Position numbers and translations under genes: made by a program. From assembly GCA_963783785.1 (NCBI GenBank), contig CAWAOQ010000006.1, forward strand, positions 558,001-622,000: a DNA stretch of 64,000 bases, written 5' to 3'. The notes under the pieces are model-generated. The model saw only the letters and a program-made list of their open reading frames with translations, did not search any database and was not told the origin of the DNA. Positions 41,374-52,019 of this stretch are shown piece after piece. Position 1 is the stretch's first letter. Each line of letters begins with the position of its first letter. This DNA is from CADEEN01 sp963783785 (GTDB lineage Bacteria; Pseudomonadota; Gammaproteobacteria; Burkholderiales; Burkholderiaceae_C).

Positions 41374-42651
41374 TCATGAGCGCCCCCCGCGCATCAACGA
41401 ACGATTCTCGATATCGATCCGCACCACGATCGCCAGCGACACCAGGTTCATCAGGATCGCCGACCCGCCGTACGACATCAGCGGCAAGGTCAGCCCCTTC
41501 GTCGGCAAGACCCCGAGGTTCACGCCCATGTTGATGAAGGCCTGGCCGCCCATCCAGATGCCGATGCCCTGCGCCAGCAGCCCGGCGAAGACGCGATCCA
41601 GCGCCACCGCCTGGCGCCCGATGTGAAAGATGCGCCGCGTCAGCCAGAAGAACGCCGCCACGACGACGAAGACGCCGACGAAGCCGAGTTCCTCGCCGAC
41701 CACCGCGAGCAGGAAATCGGTGTGCGCCTCCGGCAGGTAGTGCAGCTTCTCGACCGACGAGCCGAGCCCCTGGCCGAAGATCTCGCCGCGGCCGAAGGCG
41801 ATCAACGAGTGCGTCAACTGGTAGGCCTTGCTTTGCGCATAGGCCGGGTTCCAGGGGTCGAGGTAGGCAAAGATGCGCTCCGCGCGCCACGGGCTCAGCA
41901 CGATCATCAGCACGAAGGCGCCCATCAGCACGCCCACCACCAGCGCGAACATGCGGCCATTGACGCCGCCGAGAAACAGGATGCCCAGCGCGATCGCGGC
42001 GATGACCATGAACGCGCCCATGTCGGGCTCGGCCAGCAGCAGGATGCCGACGAACCCCAGCGCAATGGCCATCGGCGTGACCGCGTGGAAGAAGTTCTCG
42101 CGCGTGTCCATCTTGCGCACCATGTAGCTGGCGGCGTAGAGCGCCATCGCCAGCTTGGCCAGCTCGCTGGGCTGGAAGTTCATCACGCCGACCGGGATCC
42201 AGCGTCGCGCGCCGTTGACCCCTTTGCCGATGAAAGGCACCAGCACGATCACCAGCAGCACCAGCGTCGCCACGAAGATCCACGGCGCCCACTTTTCCCA
42301 CAGCGCGATCGGGATCTGCACCACCGCCAGCGCGGCGACGAACGCGATCACCAGCGACAGCGCATGACGCGACAGGAAGTGCGTCGGCGTGTAGCGCGCG
42401 AACTTCGGGTTGTCGGGCAATGCCACCGAGGCCGAATAGACCATCACCATGCCCAGCAGCAGCAGTGCGAGCACGACCCAGACCAGCGCCCGGTCGAAGC
42501 CGTGCGCACGGCTCGGCTGGGCGGCCGTCGGACCGACCCAGTCGCGGATCGGCAGATGCGCCGGGCCGGCCGGCGCGCCGGCCAGGCGCGCGCGCAGCGC
42601 CGCCCACCAGGCGGTCGGCGAAGACAACCATTGGCGCCAGGCGCCGGTCAC
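41374..42651 (-). CDS. ftsW: Peptidoglycan glycosyltransferase FtsW
   Basis: Protein of 425 aa from a GTG overlapping the murD stop (GTGA). An N-terminal cytoplasmic stretch of about 50 residues precedes ten helices of the SEDS family. Landmarks: MVMVYSASVALPDNP, HFLSRHALSLVIAFV, NGARRWIPVGVMNFQPSELAK with the catalytic region, LPEAHTDFLLAVVGEELGF, and GLTLPLMSYGGSA near the end. It polymerises lipid II at the septum with FtsI. Confidence 0.97.
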   Translation of the reverse strand: MTGAWRQWLSSPTAWWAALRARLAGAPAGPAHLPIRDWVGPTAAQPSRAHGFDRALVWVVLALLLLGMVMVYSASVALPDNPKFARYTPTHFLSRHALSLVIAFVAALAVVQIPIALWEKWAPWIFVATLVLLVIVLVPFIGKGVNGARRWIPVGVMNFQPSELAKLAMALYAASYMVRKMDTRENFFHAVTPMAIALGFVGILLLAEPDMGAFMVIAAIALGILFLGGVNGRMFALVVGVLMGAFVLMIVLSPWRAERIFAYLDPWNPAYAQSKAYQLTHSLIAFGRGEIFGQGLGSSVEKLHYLPEAHTDFLLAVVGEELGFVGVFVVVAAFFWLTRRIFHIGRQAVALDRVFAGLLAQGIGIWMGGQAFINMGVNLGVLPTKGLTLPLMSYGGSAILMNLVSLAIVVRIDIENRSLMRGGRS

Positions 42652-44210
42652 GAGAGTTCTCCCTGCGCCACGGCCTGGGCCTGCACGGCCGCGACAAAGA
42701 CCTCGGCGCGATGGCCGTAGTTGCGGAACATGTCGAGGCTGGCGCAGGCCGGGCTCAGCAGCACCGCGTCGCCGGGCTGCGCTTGCGCGAAACACCAGGC
42801 GGTGGCGGCCTCCAGCGTGTCGTGGCGCTGCATCGCCACGCCGGTGCCGGCCAGCGCCGCGGCAAGCACCGGCGCATCGCGCCCGATCAGCGCCACGGCC
42901 CGCGCATGCTGCGCCACCGGTGCGGCCAAGGGCGAGAAATCCTGGCCCTTGCCGTCGCCGCCGAGGATCACCACCAGCTTGGCCGGCGCCTTGTCGGCGC
43001 CCAGGCCCTGCAGCGCGGCCACCGTGGCGCCGACGTTGGTGCCCTTGCTGTCGTCGAAGGCCTCGACGCCGTCGACGCTGGCCACGAACGCCACGCGATG
43101 CGGCTCGCCGCGGTACTCGCGCAGCCCGTGCAGCATCGGCGCCAGCGGGCAACCGATCGCGCTGGCCAACGCCAGCGCCGCCAGCGCGTTGGCCGCGTTG
43201 TGGCGGCCGCGGATGCGCAGCGCGTCGGCGGGCATCAGGTGCTGCAGGTGCAACTCGCCGGCCGGCGACGCTTCGCTGCGCTTGCGTGACTTGCCGATGT
43301 CGTCGTCGGGCAGTGCGCGCACCAGCCAGGCCATGCCGTTGTCGACGACCAGGCCGAAGTCGCCCGGCGCGTGCGGCGCGTCGAGGCCGAAGCGGATCAC
43401 GTCGCGCGGCAGCCCTGGCGCGGACCGGGCCCTGCCGGCCTTGGCCGGCGCAGGCGCCGGCACCATCGCCTCGACGCGCGGGTCGTCGCGGTTGATCACC
43501 ATCACGGCGCGCTCGCCGAACACGCGGGCCTTGGCGGCGGCGTAGGCCTCGATCGAGCCGTGCCAGTCGAGGTGATCCTGCGTGACGTTGAGCACTGTCG
43601 CGGCCGCCGGCTGGAAATCTCGCGCGCCGTCGAGCTGGAAGCTCGACAACTCGAGCACCCACACCTGCGGCAACGGCAGCGGCGCGCCGTCGTCGCCGAC
43701 GGCGTCGAGTGCCGCCGCCAGCGTGTCGAGCATCGTCGGTCCGATGTTGCCGGCCAGTGCCACCCGCTTGCCGCAGCGCTCGACGAGCAACGCGGTCAGC
43801 GCGGCGGTGGTGGTCTTGCCATTGGTGCCGGTGATGGCGATCAGCCGTGGCGCGTAGTCGCGTTCGTGCCGCAGGTCGTCCAGCGCGTGCGTGAACAGAT
43901 CGAGCTCGCCCTGCACCGCGATGCCCTGCGCGCGTGCCGCGGCCAGCAGCGCAGCGATGCGCTGGTCGTGCGGCGCCAGGCCGGGGCTCTTCAGCACCAG
44001 TTGCACGCCCTGCAGCGACGCCGCGTCGAGCGTGCCGCTGAAGCGCGTCGCGGCGGGAGCTGCCAGCGTCAGGGCCGACGCCTGCGGCGGCGCTTCGCGC
44101 GAATCCCACACGCGCACGCGCGCACCATGGCGGGCACACCAGGCGGCCATCGCCAGCCCCGATTCACCGAGGCCGAGCACGAGGACGGACAGGCCGGCGA
44201 GGTGCTTCAT
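42648..44210 (-). CDS. murD: UDP-MurNAc-L-Ala--D-Glu ligase MurD
   Basis: Protein of 520 aa, somewhat long for MurD, with a low-complexity insert around APAPAKAGRARSAPG and a basic KSRKRSEASP stretch. N-terminal VLGLGESGLA at residues 11-20, ATP motif GTNGKTTT at 128-135, NVTQDHLDWHG and DDSKGTNVGAT are conserved. The ATG overlaps the mraY stop by four bases. Confidence 0.96.
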   Translation of the reverse strand: MKHLAGLSVLVLGLGESGLAMAAWCARHGARVRVWDSREAPPQASALTLAAPAATRFSGTLDAASLQGVQLVLKSPGLAPHDQRIAALLAAARAQGIAVQGELDLFTHALDDLRHERDYAPRLIAITGTNGKTTTAALTALLVERCGKRVALAGNIGPTMLDTLAAALDAVGDDGAPLPLPQVWVLELSSFQLDGARDFQPAAATVLNVTQDHLDWHGSIEAYAAAKARVFGERAVMVINRDDPRVEAMVPAPAPAKAGRARSAPGLPRDVIRFGLDAPHAPGDFGLVVDNGMAWLVRALPDDDIGKSRKRSEASPAGELHLQHLMPADALRIRGRHNAANALAALALASAIGCPLAPMLHGLREYRGEPHRVAFVASVDGVEAFDDSKGTNVGATVAALQGLGADKAPAKLVVILGGDGKGQDFSPLAAPVAQHARAVALIGRDAPVLAAALAGTGVAMQRHDTLEAATAWCFAQAQPGDAVLLSPACASLDMFRNYGHRAEVFVAAVQAQAVAQGELS

Positions 44211-45388
44211 CGGAGTTTCAGGCTCGCCAGTCCGACCAGGCACAGCAGCATCGTGATGATCCAGAAGCGGATCACGACCTGCGTTTCGCGCCAGCCGCTC
44301 TTCTCGAAATGGTGGTGCAGCGGCGCCATCTTGAACAGGCGCAGGCCGGTGCCGGTCTGGCGCTTGGTCCACTTGAACCAGCCCACCTGCAGCATCACCG
44401 ACAGGGCCTCGACGACGAAGATGCCGCCCATGATCGCGAGCACGATCTCCTGGCGCGTGATGACGGCGATGGTGCCGAGCGCGCCGCCGAGCGCGAGCGC
44501 ACCGACGTCGCCCATGAAGACCTGTGCCGGATGGGCGTTGAACCACAGGAAGGCCAGCCCGGCACCGGCCATCGCGGCGCAGAAGATCAGCAACTCGCCG
44601 GCACCCGGGATGTAGGGGAACAGCAGGTACTTGCTGTAGACCGAACTGCCGACCACGTAGGCGAAGACGCCGAGCGCCGAGCCGACCATCACCACCGGCA
44701 TGATCGCCAGGCCGTCGAGCCCGTCGGTCAGGTTGACGGCATTGCTGGCGCCGACGATGACCAGGTACGTCAGGATGATGAAGCCCCAGACGCCGAGCGG
44801 GTAGCTGATGCTCTTGAAGAACGGCACCAGCAGGTCGGCATTGGGCGGCAGCGGCGTCGAGAAGCCGCTCTGCACCCAGCGCATGAAGAGCTCGAGCACC
44901 CGCAGGTTGGAGCTCTCCGACACCGCGAAGCACAGGTAGAACGCCGCCAGCAGGCCGATCAACGACTGCCAGAAGTACTTCTCGCGCGAACGCATGCCCT
45001 CGGGGTCCTTGTGCACCACCTTGCGCCAGTCGTCGATCCAGCCGATGCCACCGAAGCCGAAGGTCACCAGCATCACGATCCAGACGAAGCGGTTGCTCCA
45101 GTCGAACCACAGCAGCGTCGACACGCCGATGCCGATCAGCACCAGCACGCCACCCATCGTCGGCGTGCCGCTCTTGGCGATGTGCGCCTGCACGCCGTAC
45201 TCGCGGATCGGCTGGCCGATCTTCATCTCGGCCAGCCGGTTGATGACCCAGGGCCCGAACGCGAGGCCGATCAGCAGCGCCGTCAGCGCAGCCAGCACGG
45301 CGCGGAAGGTCAGGTACTGGAACACGCGCAGGAAGCCGAGCTGCTCGGGGTAGAGCGACTGCAACCACTGGCTCAGGCTGAGCAGCAT
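44207..45388 (-). CDS. mraY: Phospho-MurNAc-pentapeptide transferase MraY
   Basis: Protein of 393 aa with ten membrane helices. The catalytic aspartates are in GGIGWIDDWRK (residues 113-123) and NLTDGLDGLA; HHHFEKSGWRE is the cytoplasmic loop signature. It transfers phospho-MurNAc-pentapeptide to undecaprenyl phosphate, making lipid I. The ATG at 45388 shares one base with the murF stop (TGATG). Confidence 0.98.
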   Translation of the reverse strand: MLLSLSQWLQSLYPEQLGFLRVFQYLTFRAVLAALTALLIGLAFGPWVINRLAEMKIGQPIREYGVQAHIAKSGTPTMGGVLVLIGIGVSTLLWFDWSNRFVWIVMLVTFGFGGIGWIDDWRKVVHKDPEGMRSREKYFWQSLIGLLAAFYLCFAVSESSNLRVLELFMRWVQSGFSTPLPPNADLLVPFFKSISYPLGVWGFIILTYLVIVGASNAVNLTDGLDGLAIMPVVMVGSALGVFAYVVGSSVYSKYLLFPYIPGAGELLIFCAAMAGAGLAFLWFNAHPAQVFMGDVGALALGGALGTIAVITRQEIVLAIMGGIFVVEALSVMLQVGWFKWTKRQTGTGLRLFKMAPLHHHFEKSGWRETQVVIRFWIITMLLCLVGLASLKLR

Positions 45389-46781
45389 CAGGCGCTCCCC
45401 TGCGTCAGTGCCTGCACCACGCGCTCCATGGCCATGAAGCGCGATCCCTTGACCAGCACCGACGCTGCGGCCGGCAGTTCGGCAACTGCGGCAATCAGCG
45501 CCGGCACGTCGGCGAAGTGCCGCGCCGCGGCGCCGAACGCCTGCGCGGCATGGCTGCTCTGCGCACCGGCACACCACAAGTGCTCGATGCCGCGCTCGCG
45601 CGCATAGGCCCCGACCTCGGCGTGGAACGCCGGGCCGCGGTCACCGACTTCGCCCATGTCGCCGAGCACCAGCAGGCGCGGCGCATGCATCGCCGCCAGC
45701 ACATCGATCGCGGCGCGCACCGAATCCGGATTGGCGTTGTAGCTGTCGTCGACCAGCGCGATGCGCACGCCGTGCAGCGTCGCCGATTTCAACTGCGAGC
45801 GGCCCTTCACCGGCACGAAGGCCTCCAGGCCGTGGCGCACGGCGGCCAGCGGCGCGCCGGCCGCCAGCGCGCAGGCGGTCGCGGCCAGTGCGTTCTTGAC
45901 GTTGTGCACGCCGGCCAGCCGCAGCGTCAGCGAGGCCGGGCCGGCGGGCGTGTGCAGCACCAGCGCCCAGTGCGGGCCGGTCTGGTCTTCGACCCACAGC
46001 GCGTCGGCCGTGATGTCGGCGGCACCCTGCAGCGCGAACGTCAGCTGCGGACGCGCGCCGGCCAGGTCGTGCCACAGCGGGGCATGGTCGTCGTCGGCCG
46101 GATAGACCGCGGTACCGGCGGCGCCGAGCACCTGGATCGCCGCCCCGTTCTCGCGCGCCACCGCGGCGACGCTGGCCATGAACTCCTGGTGCTCGCGCTG
46201 CGCGTTGTTGACCAGCGCGATGGTCGGCTGCGCGATGCGCGCCAGCAGCGCGATCTCGCCCGGGTGGTTCATGCCCAGTTCGACGACGCCGGCACGGTGC
46301 CAGCACGTCTGGTCCTGGCGCAGGCGCAACAGCGTCAGCGGCACGCCGATGTGGTTGTTGAGGTTGCCCTCGGTGGCGAAGGCGCCGTCGCCGAGCCAGG
46401 CGCGCAGGATCGCCGCGATCATCTGCGTCACGGTGGTCTTGCCGTTGCTGCCGGTGACCGCGATGAGCGGCAGGTCGAAGCGCGCGCGCCAGCCGGTGGC
46501 GAGTCGCTGCAGCGCCAGCAGGCTGTCGGCCACCAGCAACCCGGGCAGGCCAGCACCGTCGGCGTCGGCCAGGCCGCGCTCGGCCAGCGCCGCCACAGCC
46601 CCCTTGGCCCGGGCCTCTGCCAGCATGTCGTGGCCGTCGAAGCGCTCGCCCTTCAGTGCCACGAACAGATCGCCGGCGCGCAGCGTGCGGGTGTCGCTGT
46701 GCACGCGCGTGATCGGCGTCGCGCCGTCGCCGACGAGCGTCGAGCCCGGCAGCAGCGCATGGGCCTGGGCCAGCGTCATCA

Positions 46782-46785
<4 letters not shown>
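45388..46785 (-). CDS. murF: UDP-MurNAc-tripeptide--D-Ala-D-Ala ligase MurF
   Basis: Protein of 465 aa. Three consecutive ATGs (46785, 46782, 46779) are possible; the first overlaps the murE stop as ATGA. ATP site GSNGKTTV is at residues 112-119, ELGMNHPGEI and DDSYNANPDSVRAAI are MurF hallmarks. It adds the D-Ala-D-Ala made by the product of ddlB in the same cluster. Confidence 0.97.
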
Positions 46786-48281
<1,496 letters not shown>

Positions 48282-48283
48282 GG

Positions 48284-50047
48284 CTAGAAGCTCTCTTGCA
48301 CCGCGGTCGTGACGATCTGCGGCTTGACGTCCAGATCCGGCGCCACGCCCATCATCCGCAACGTCTGCTGCACCACCTGGCTGAACACCGGCGCGGCCAC
48401 GTCGCCGCCGTAGTGCACGCCGTTGTTCGGCTCGTCGACCATCACCGCAACGACGATGCGCGGGTTCTCGATCGGCGCCATGCCGACGAACCAGGCGCGG
48501 TACTTGTCGGTGGTGTAGGCCTTGCCCTCCTGTTTGTGGGCGGTGCCGGTCTTGCCACCGACCGAGTAACCGATGGTCTGCGCCTTCGGCGCGGTGCCGC
48601 CGGGGCCGGCAGCCAGGCGCAGCATTTCGCGCACCGCGCGCGCCGTCTCGGGCTTGATCACGCGCAGCCCGGCCGGCGGCGCCGTCTGCTGCAGCATCGA
48701 CACCGGGATCACCTCGCCGTCGCGGGCAAACACGGTGTAGGCACGTGCCAGCTGAAACAGGCTCGTCGACAGGCCGTAGCCGTAGCTCATCGTCGCCTGC
48801 TCGATCGGCCGCCAGCTCTTGTAGGGCCGCAGCCGGCCGGTCACCGCGCCGGGGAACTGCAACTGCGGCTTCTGGCCGAAGCCGACCTGCGAGTACAGCT
48901 CCCACATCTCGCGCCGGTCCATCTGCATCGCCAGCTTCACGGTGCCGACGTTGCTCGACTTCTGGATCACCTCGGCGACGGTCAGCACGCCATGCGGGTG
49001 GGCGTCGCGGATCGTGCTGCCGGTGATGGTGATCGAGCCGGGCGCGGTCTGGATCGGCGTGGTCGGCGTCACGCGGCCACTCTCGAGGGCCCAGGCGACG
49101 ACGAACGGCTTCATCGTCGAGCCGGGCTCGAAGGTGTCGGTCAGCGCCCGGTTGCGCAGTTGTGCGCCGGTCAGGTTGCGCCGCTCGGCCGGGTTGAAGC
49201 TCGGGTAGTTCGCCAGCGCCAGCACCTCGCCGCTCTGGACATCGAGCACGACCACGCTGCCGGCCTTGGCCTTGTGTTCGGCCACCGCATCGCGCACGCG
49301 CTGGTAGGCGAAGAACTGCACCTTGGCATCGACCGCCAGCGTGATGTCCAGGCCGTGGCTGGGATCGACCTGGTCGCCGATGGCTTCGACCACCCGGCCC
49401 AGCCGGTCCTTGACCACCATGCGCGAACCGTCGCGCCCCTGCAAGTCCTTCTGGAAGGCGAGCTCGATGCCCTCCTGGCCGTGGTCCTCGACGTCGGTGA
49501 AGCCGACCAGGTGCGCCGCCGCCTCGCCCTCGGGGTACTTGCGCCGGTATTCGCGGGTCTGGTAGATGCCCTTGATGCCGAGCGCCTGCACCTGCTGCCA
49601 CACCGGTTCGTCGATCTGGCGCTTGAGCCAGGCGAAGCGGGCGTTCGGGTCGGCGAGCTTCTTCTCCAGTTCGGCCGCGGGCAGCGCGAGCAGCTTGGCC
49701 AGCTGGCGAATCTGCTCCCTGGTGGCCTGCACGTCCTTCGGGATGGCCCAGACCGACGGCACCGACACCGAGGTGGCCAGCAACGCGCCGTGGCGATCGG
49801 TGATGCGGCCGCGGCTGGCCGGCAATTCGAGCTCGTGCGCGTAGCGTTTCTCGCCCTGCTCGAGGTAGAAGTCGTTGTTGACGATCTGGATCGTGACCGC
49901 GCGACCGATCAGCACGCACGAACCCAGCCCGACCAGCGCAACCAGCAGCTTGCTGCGCCACGGCGGCGTCTTCGAGGCCAGCAACGGGCTCGACGAGTAG
50001 CTGACGCTGCGCGCCGCGGCGCCGCCCTGGCGACGACCGAGCTTCAC
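48284..50047 (-). CDS. ftsI: Septal transpeptidase FtsI (PBP3)
   Basis: Protein of 587 aa. Short basic cytoplasmic start, one membrane helix at about residues 33-51, the pedestal domain with RGRITDRHG, then the penicillin-binding domain with all three motifs: STMK at 310-313 (active Ser310), SSN at 364-366 and KTG at 499-501. It crosslinks septal peptidoglycan with FtsW. The ATG overlaps the ftsL stop by four bases. Confidence 0.98.
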   Translation of the reverse strand: MKLGRRQGGAAARSVSYSSSPLLASKTPPWRSKLLVALVGLGSCVLIGRAVTIQIVNNDFYLEQGEKRYAHELELPASRGRITDRHGALLATSVSVPSVWAIPKDVQATREQIRQLAKLLALPAAELEKKLADPNARFAWLKRQIDEPVWQQVQALGIKGIYQTREYRRKYPEGEAAAHLVGFTDVEDHGQEGIELAFQKDLQGRDGSRMVVKDRLGRVVEAIGDQVDPSHGLDITLAVDAKVQFFAYQRVRDAVAEHKAKAGSVVVLDVQSGEVLALANYPSFNPAERRNLTGAQLRNRALTDTFEPGSTMKPFVVAWALESGRVTPTTPIQTAPGSITITGSTIRDAHPHGVLTVAEVIQKSSNVGTVKLAMQMDRREMWELYSQVGFGQKPQLQFPGAVTGRLRPYKSWRPIEQATMSYGYGLSTSLFQLARAYTVFARDGEVIPVSMLQQTAPPAGLRVIKPETARAVREMLRLAAGPGGTAPKAQTIGYSVGGKTGTAHKQEGKAYTTDKYRAWFVGMAPIENPRIVVAVMVDEPNNGVHYGGDVAAPVFSQVVQQTLRMMGVAPDLDVKPQIVTTAVQESF

Positions 50048-50331
50048 TTCGCCGCCCCCGATGCGGCGTCGTCATCGTGCACGTACACCGTCACGGCCGG
50101 CGTGGCCGTGCGCATGGCCAGCTTCTCGCGCGCAGTGCGCTCGACGCGCAGGCTGGTGGCCTGGGCCTCGCGCTCGGCCTCCAGGCGCTTGGATTCGGTA
50201 TCGAGCCGCGCGGCCTCGTTCTTCGCCTTGTCGAGTTCGGCGAACAGGCGCCGCGAGTCGTACGCGGTGCGCACCAGGTACAGGCTGCTCGCCAGCAGCG
50301 CGAGGACGAGGATCATGTTGAGCCGCGTCAT
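50044..50331 (-). CDS. ftsL: Cell division protein FtsL
   Basis: Protein of 95 aa. One membrane helix near residues 3-21 followed by a leucine-zipper-like coiled coil (RRLFAELDKAKNEAARLDTE onward) and a short Ala/Asp tail. This bitopic protein joins FtsQ and FtsB. The primary sequence is poorly conserved, so identity depends on its place between rsmH and ftsI and the topology. It overlaps both neighbours by four bases. Confidence 0.92.
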   Translation of the reverse strand: MTRLNMILVLALLASSLYLVRTAYDSRRLFAELDKAKNEAARLDTESKRLEAEREAQATSLRVERTAREKLAMRTATPAVTVYVHDDDAASGAAK

Positions 50332-51269
50332 GCCACCGCCGTCCGCTCGGCCACGCGCAGGATCGCCGAACGCGAGCGCGGGTTGCCGGCGATCTCCTGG
50401 GCACCCGGCTTGATGCGCGCGATGGCGTTCAGACGCACCGGCCGCGGCGCGGCGAACGGCGCGCGGCGGTCGAACTCGCTCCTGCTTTCGCGGGCGATGA
50501 AGGTCTTGACGATGCGGTCCTCGAGCGAGTGAAACGCGATCACGGCCAGGCGTCCTTGGGGTTTGAGCAGCGCGAGTGCGACGGTCAGGGCCTGTTCGAG
50601 GGCCTCAAGCTCGGCGTTGACGAAAATCCGAAGAGCTTGAAATGTGCGCGTTGCAGGGTCCTGGCCCGCTTCGCGGGTACGGACCGCACGAGCCACGAGC
50701 TGGGAAAGTTCAGCCGTGGTTCGAACTGGATGCCCGCCCTCGCGCCGAGCAACAACCGCCTTTGCAATCTGAACAGCAAACCGTTCTTCACCATAGTCGC
50801 GTATCACCTCGGCGAGGGTCCGCTCGTCAGCGCGGGCCAGGAAATCCGCGGCGCTCTCGCCGCGGGTCGGATCCATGCGCATGTCCAGCGGGCCGTCGAA
50901 ACGGAAGCTGAAGCCACGCGCCGGGTCGTCGATCTGCGGCGAGCTGACGCCCAGATCGAGCAGCACGCCGTCGACCTTGTCGATACCGAGCGAGGCGAGC
51001 AGCGTCGGCATCTCCGCGAAGTTGGCGTGGTGGATGGAAAAACGCGGGTCGTCGACCCGCGTGGCACCGGCGGTAGCCGCCGCTACCGCCGCCGGGTCGC
51101 GGTCCAGCGCCACCAGCCGGCCCGCCGGCGCCAGACGTTCGAGCAGCAGGCGCGAATGGCCGCCGCGGCCGAAGGTGCCGTCGACATAGATGCCCGACGG
51201 CGAAGTCACCAGCGCGTCGATCGCTTCGTGGAGCAGGACGGTGGTGTGCTGCCATGATGCTGCGTTCAC
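50328..51269 (-). CDS. rsmH: 16S rRNA m4C1402 methyltransferase RsmH
   Basis: Protein of 313 aa. The start WQHTTVLLHEAIDAL, the SAM motif YVDGTFGRGGHSR at residues 28-40, GVLLDLGVSSPQIDDP and FHSLEDRIVKTF are typical of RsmH/MraW. It methylates N4 of C1402 in 16S rRNA. Second gene of the dcw cluster, 7 bases after mraZ. Confidence 0.97.
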   Translation of the reverse strand: MNAASWQHTTVLLHEAIDALVTSPSGIYVDGTFGRGGHSRLLLERLAPAGRLVALDRDPAAVAAATAGATRVDDPRFSIHHANFAEMPTLLASLGIDKVDGVLLDLGVSSPQIDDPARGFSFRFDGPLDMRMDPTRGESAADFLARADERTLAEVIRDYGEERFAVQIAKAVVARREGGHPVRTTAELSQLVARAVRTREAGQDPATRTFQALRIFVNAELEALEQALTVALALLKPQGRLAVIAFHSLEDRIVKTFIARESRSEFDRRAPFAAPRPVRLNAIARIKPGAQEIAGNPRSRSAILRVAERTAVA

Positions 51270-51276
51270 CCCACCC

Positions 51277-51705
51277 TCACATCACGTGGTCACGCAGCAC
51301 ATCGGGCATGCCGGCCGCCAGCACCGTCGCCTCATGGGCGTCGTGGCGAACCTTGTCCCACAACTCGAAGCGCGAGCCCATGCCCACCAGCAGCACATCG
51401 CGTTCGATGCCGGCCCACTCGCGCAGTTCAGGCGCGATCAGCACGCGCGAGGCGCTGTCGATCTGCACGTCCATCGCGCTGCCGATGAAGATGCGGCGCC
51501 AGTCTTCGGCCGACATCGGCAGTGCCAGCAGCTTGGCGCGAAAGGCCTCCCAGGCCGGACGCGGGAACACCAGCAGGCAGCGCTTGGGGTGCTTGGTCAC
51601 GGTCAGCCGGTCGTCGGCAACCGCCTTCAGGATGTCGCGGTGACGGGCAGGCACGGTCATGCGACCCTTGCCATCGAGAAAAAGCCCCGCCCCGCCCTGA
51701 AACAC
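51277..51705 (-). CDS. mraZ: Transcriptional regulator MraZ
   Basis: Protein of 142 aa from a GTG at 51705 (VFQGGAGLFLDGKGRMTVPA), the length seen in other betaproteobacteria; an upstream ATG at 51729 would lie inside the operator. Two AbrB-like repeats: DGKGRMTVPARHRD near the start and DSASRVLIAPELREWAG in the second half. MraZ binds repeats in its own promoter and represses the dcw operon. Four such repeats at 10-base spacing lie immediately upstream. Confidence 0.95.
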   Translation of the reverse strand: MFQGGAGLFLDGKGRMTVPARHRDILKAVADDRLTVTKHPKRCLLVFPRPAWEAFRAKLLALPMSAEDWRRIFIGSAMDVQIDSASRVLIAPELREWAGIERDVLLVGMGSRFELWDKVRHDAHEATVLAAGMPDVLRDHVM

Positions 51706-51713
51706 GAATTCAG

Positions 51714-51749
51714 TCACCCGCCGCCCCACAAACTTGCACTTTTCCCCAC
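51714..51749 (-). promoter_or_regulatory. MraZ operator: four boxes at 10-base spacing
   Basis: Read on the minus strand: GTGGGG (51744-51749), GTGCAA (51734-51739), GTGGGG (51724-51729) and GGGTGA (51714-51719), each 10 bases apart. Two are perfect and two partial matches to the GTGGG core known for MraZ. They lie from the -10 box to just before the mraZ start, suiting repression. Confidence 0.8.
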
Positions 51750-51776
51750 TTTAGCGGAGGGCTGCGGGCCGGTCAA
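51748..51776 (-). promoter_or_regulatory. Sigma-70 promoter of the dcw cluster with AT-rich upstream tract
   Basis: On the minus strand TTGACC (51776-51771), a 17-base spacer and TAAAGT (51753-51748). An A/T-rich tract at about 51790-51817, in otherwise GC-rich DNA, sits where an UP element would be. The start site should be near 51741, inside the MraZ boxes. Confidence 0.75.
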
Positions 51777-51817
51777 CGCCGAACAGGCGGAAAAATCAAT
51801 AAAATCAAGTACTTATA

Positions 51818-51856
51818 AACGACTTCTCATTCCGTCTTTCTGACTTGGAAGTCGTT
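51818..51856. repeat. Inverted repeat in mraZ-nnrU region
   Basis: AACGACTTC (51818-51826) and GAAGTCGTT (51848-51856) are perfect 9-base arms around 21 bases. No T-run follows on either side, so a protein site is as likely as a hairpin. The remaining bases 51857-51960 show no feature I can support. Confidence 0.3.
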
Positions 51857-51960
51857 GAAAAACAAAGACATGTGCGTGACATCGAAAGTGTTACCTCAGG
51901 TGATCGTCACACCCTGGGACTTTCCACAATAGCGGCCCGACAACAGGGGCGCCAGACGCC

Positions 51961-52016
51961 GGGCACTTTCGACCGCCGAGCGAGAATGCGCCACCTCGTT
52001 GCCTCCGAAAGTGCCC
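51961..52016. promoter_or_regulatory. Inverted repeat just before nnrU
   Basis: GGGCACTTTCG (51961-51971) and CGAAAGTGCCC (52006-52016) are perfect 11-base arms with a 34-base loop, ending 3 bases before the nnrU ATG. Pairing would hide the ribosome site, which suggests translational control, or the arms are half-sites for a regulator. Confidence 0.4.
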
Positions 52017-52019
52017 GCC

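Noticed and set aside
39764..42697. A 977-codon minus frame that seems to join ftsW-region DNA, element B, murG and the mini-ORF.
   Set aside because: The upper part is out of frame with FtsW and the middle is element B, which simply lacks stops in that frame. Only the MurG part is coding.
51781..51960. A small RNA gene or second promoter between mraZ and nnrU.
   Set aside because: The stretch is A/T-rich with one inverted repeat but shows no convincing promoter-terminator pair; the A/T tract is better explained as an upstream element of the dcw promoter.
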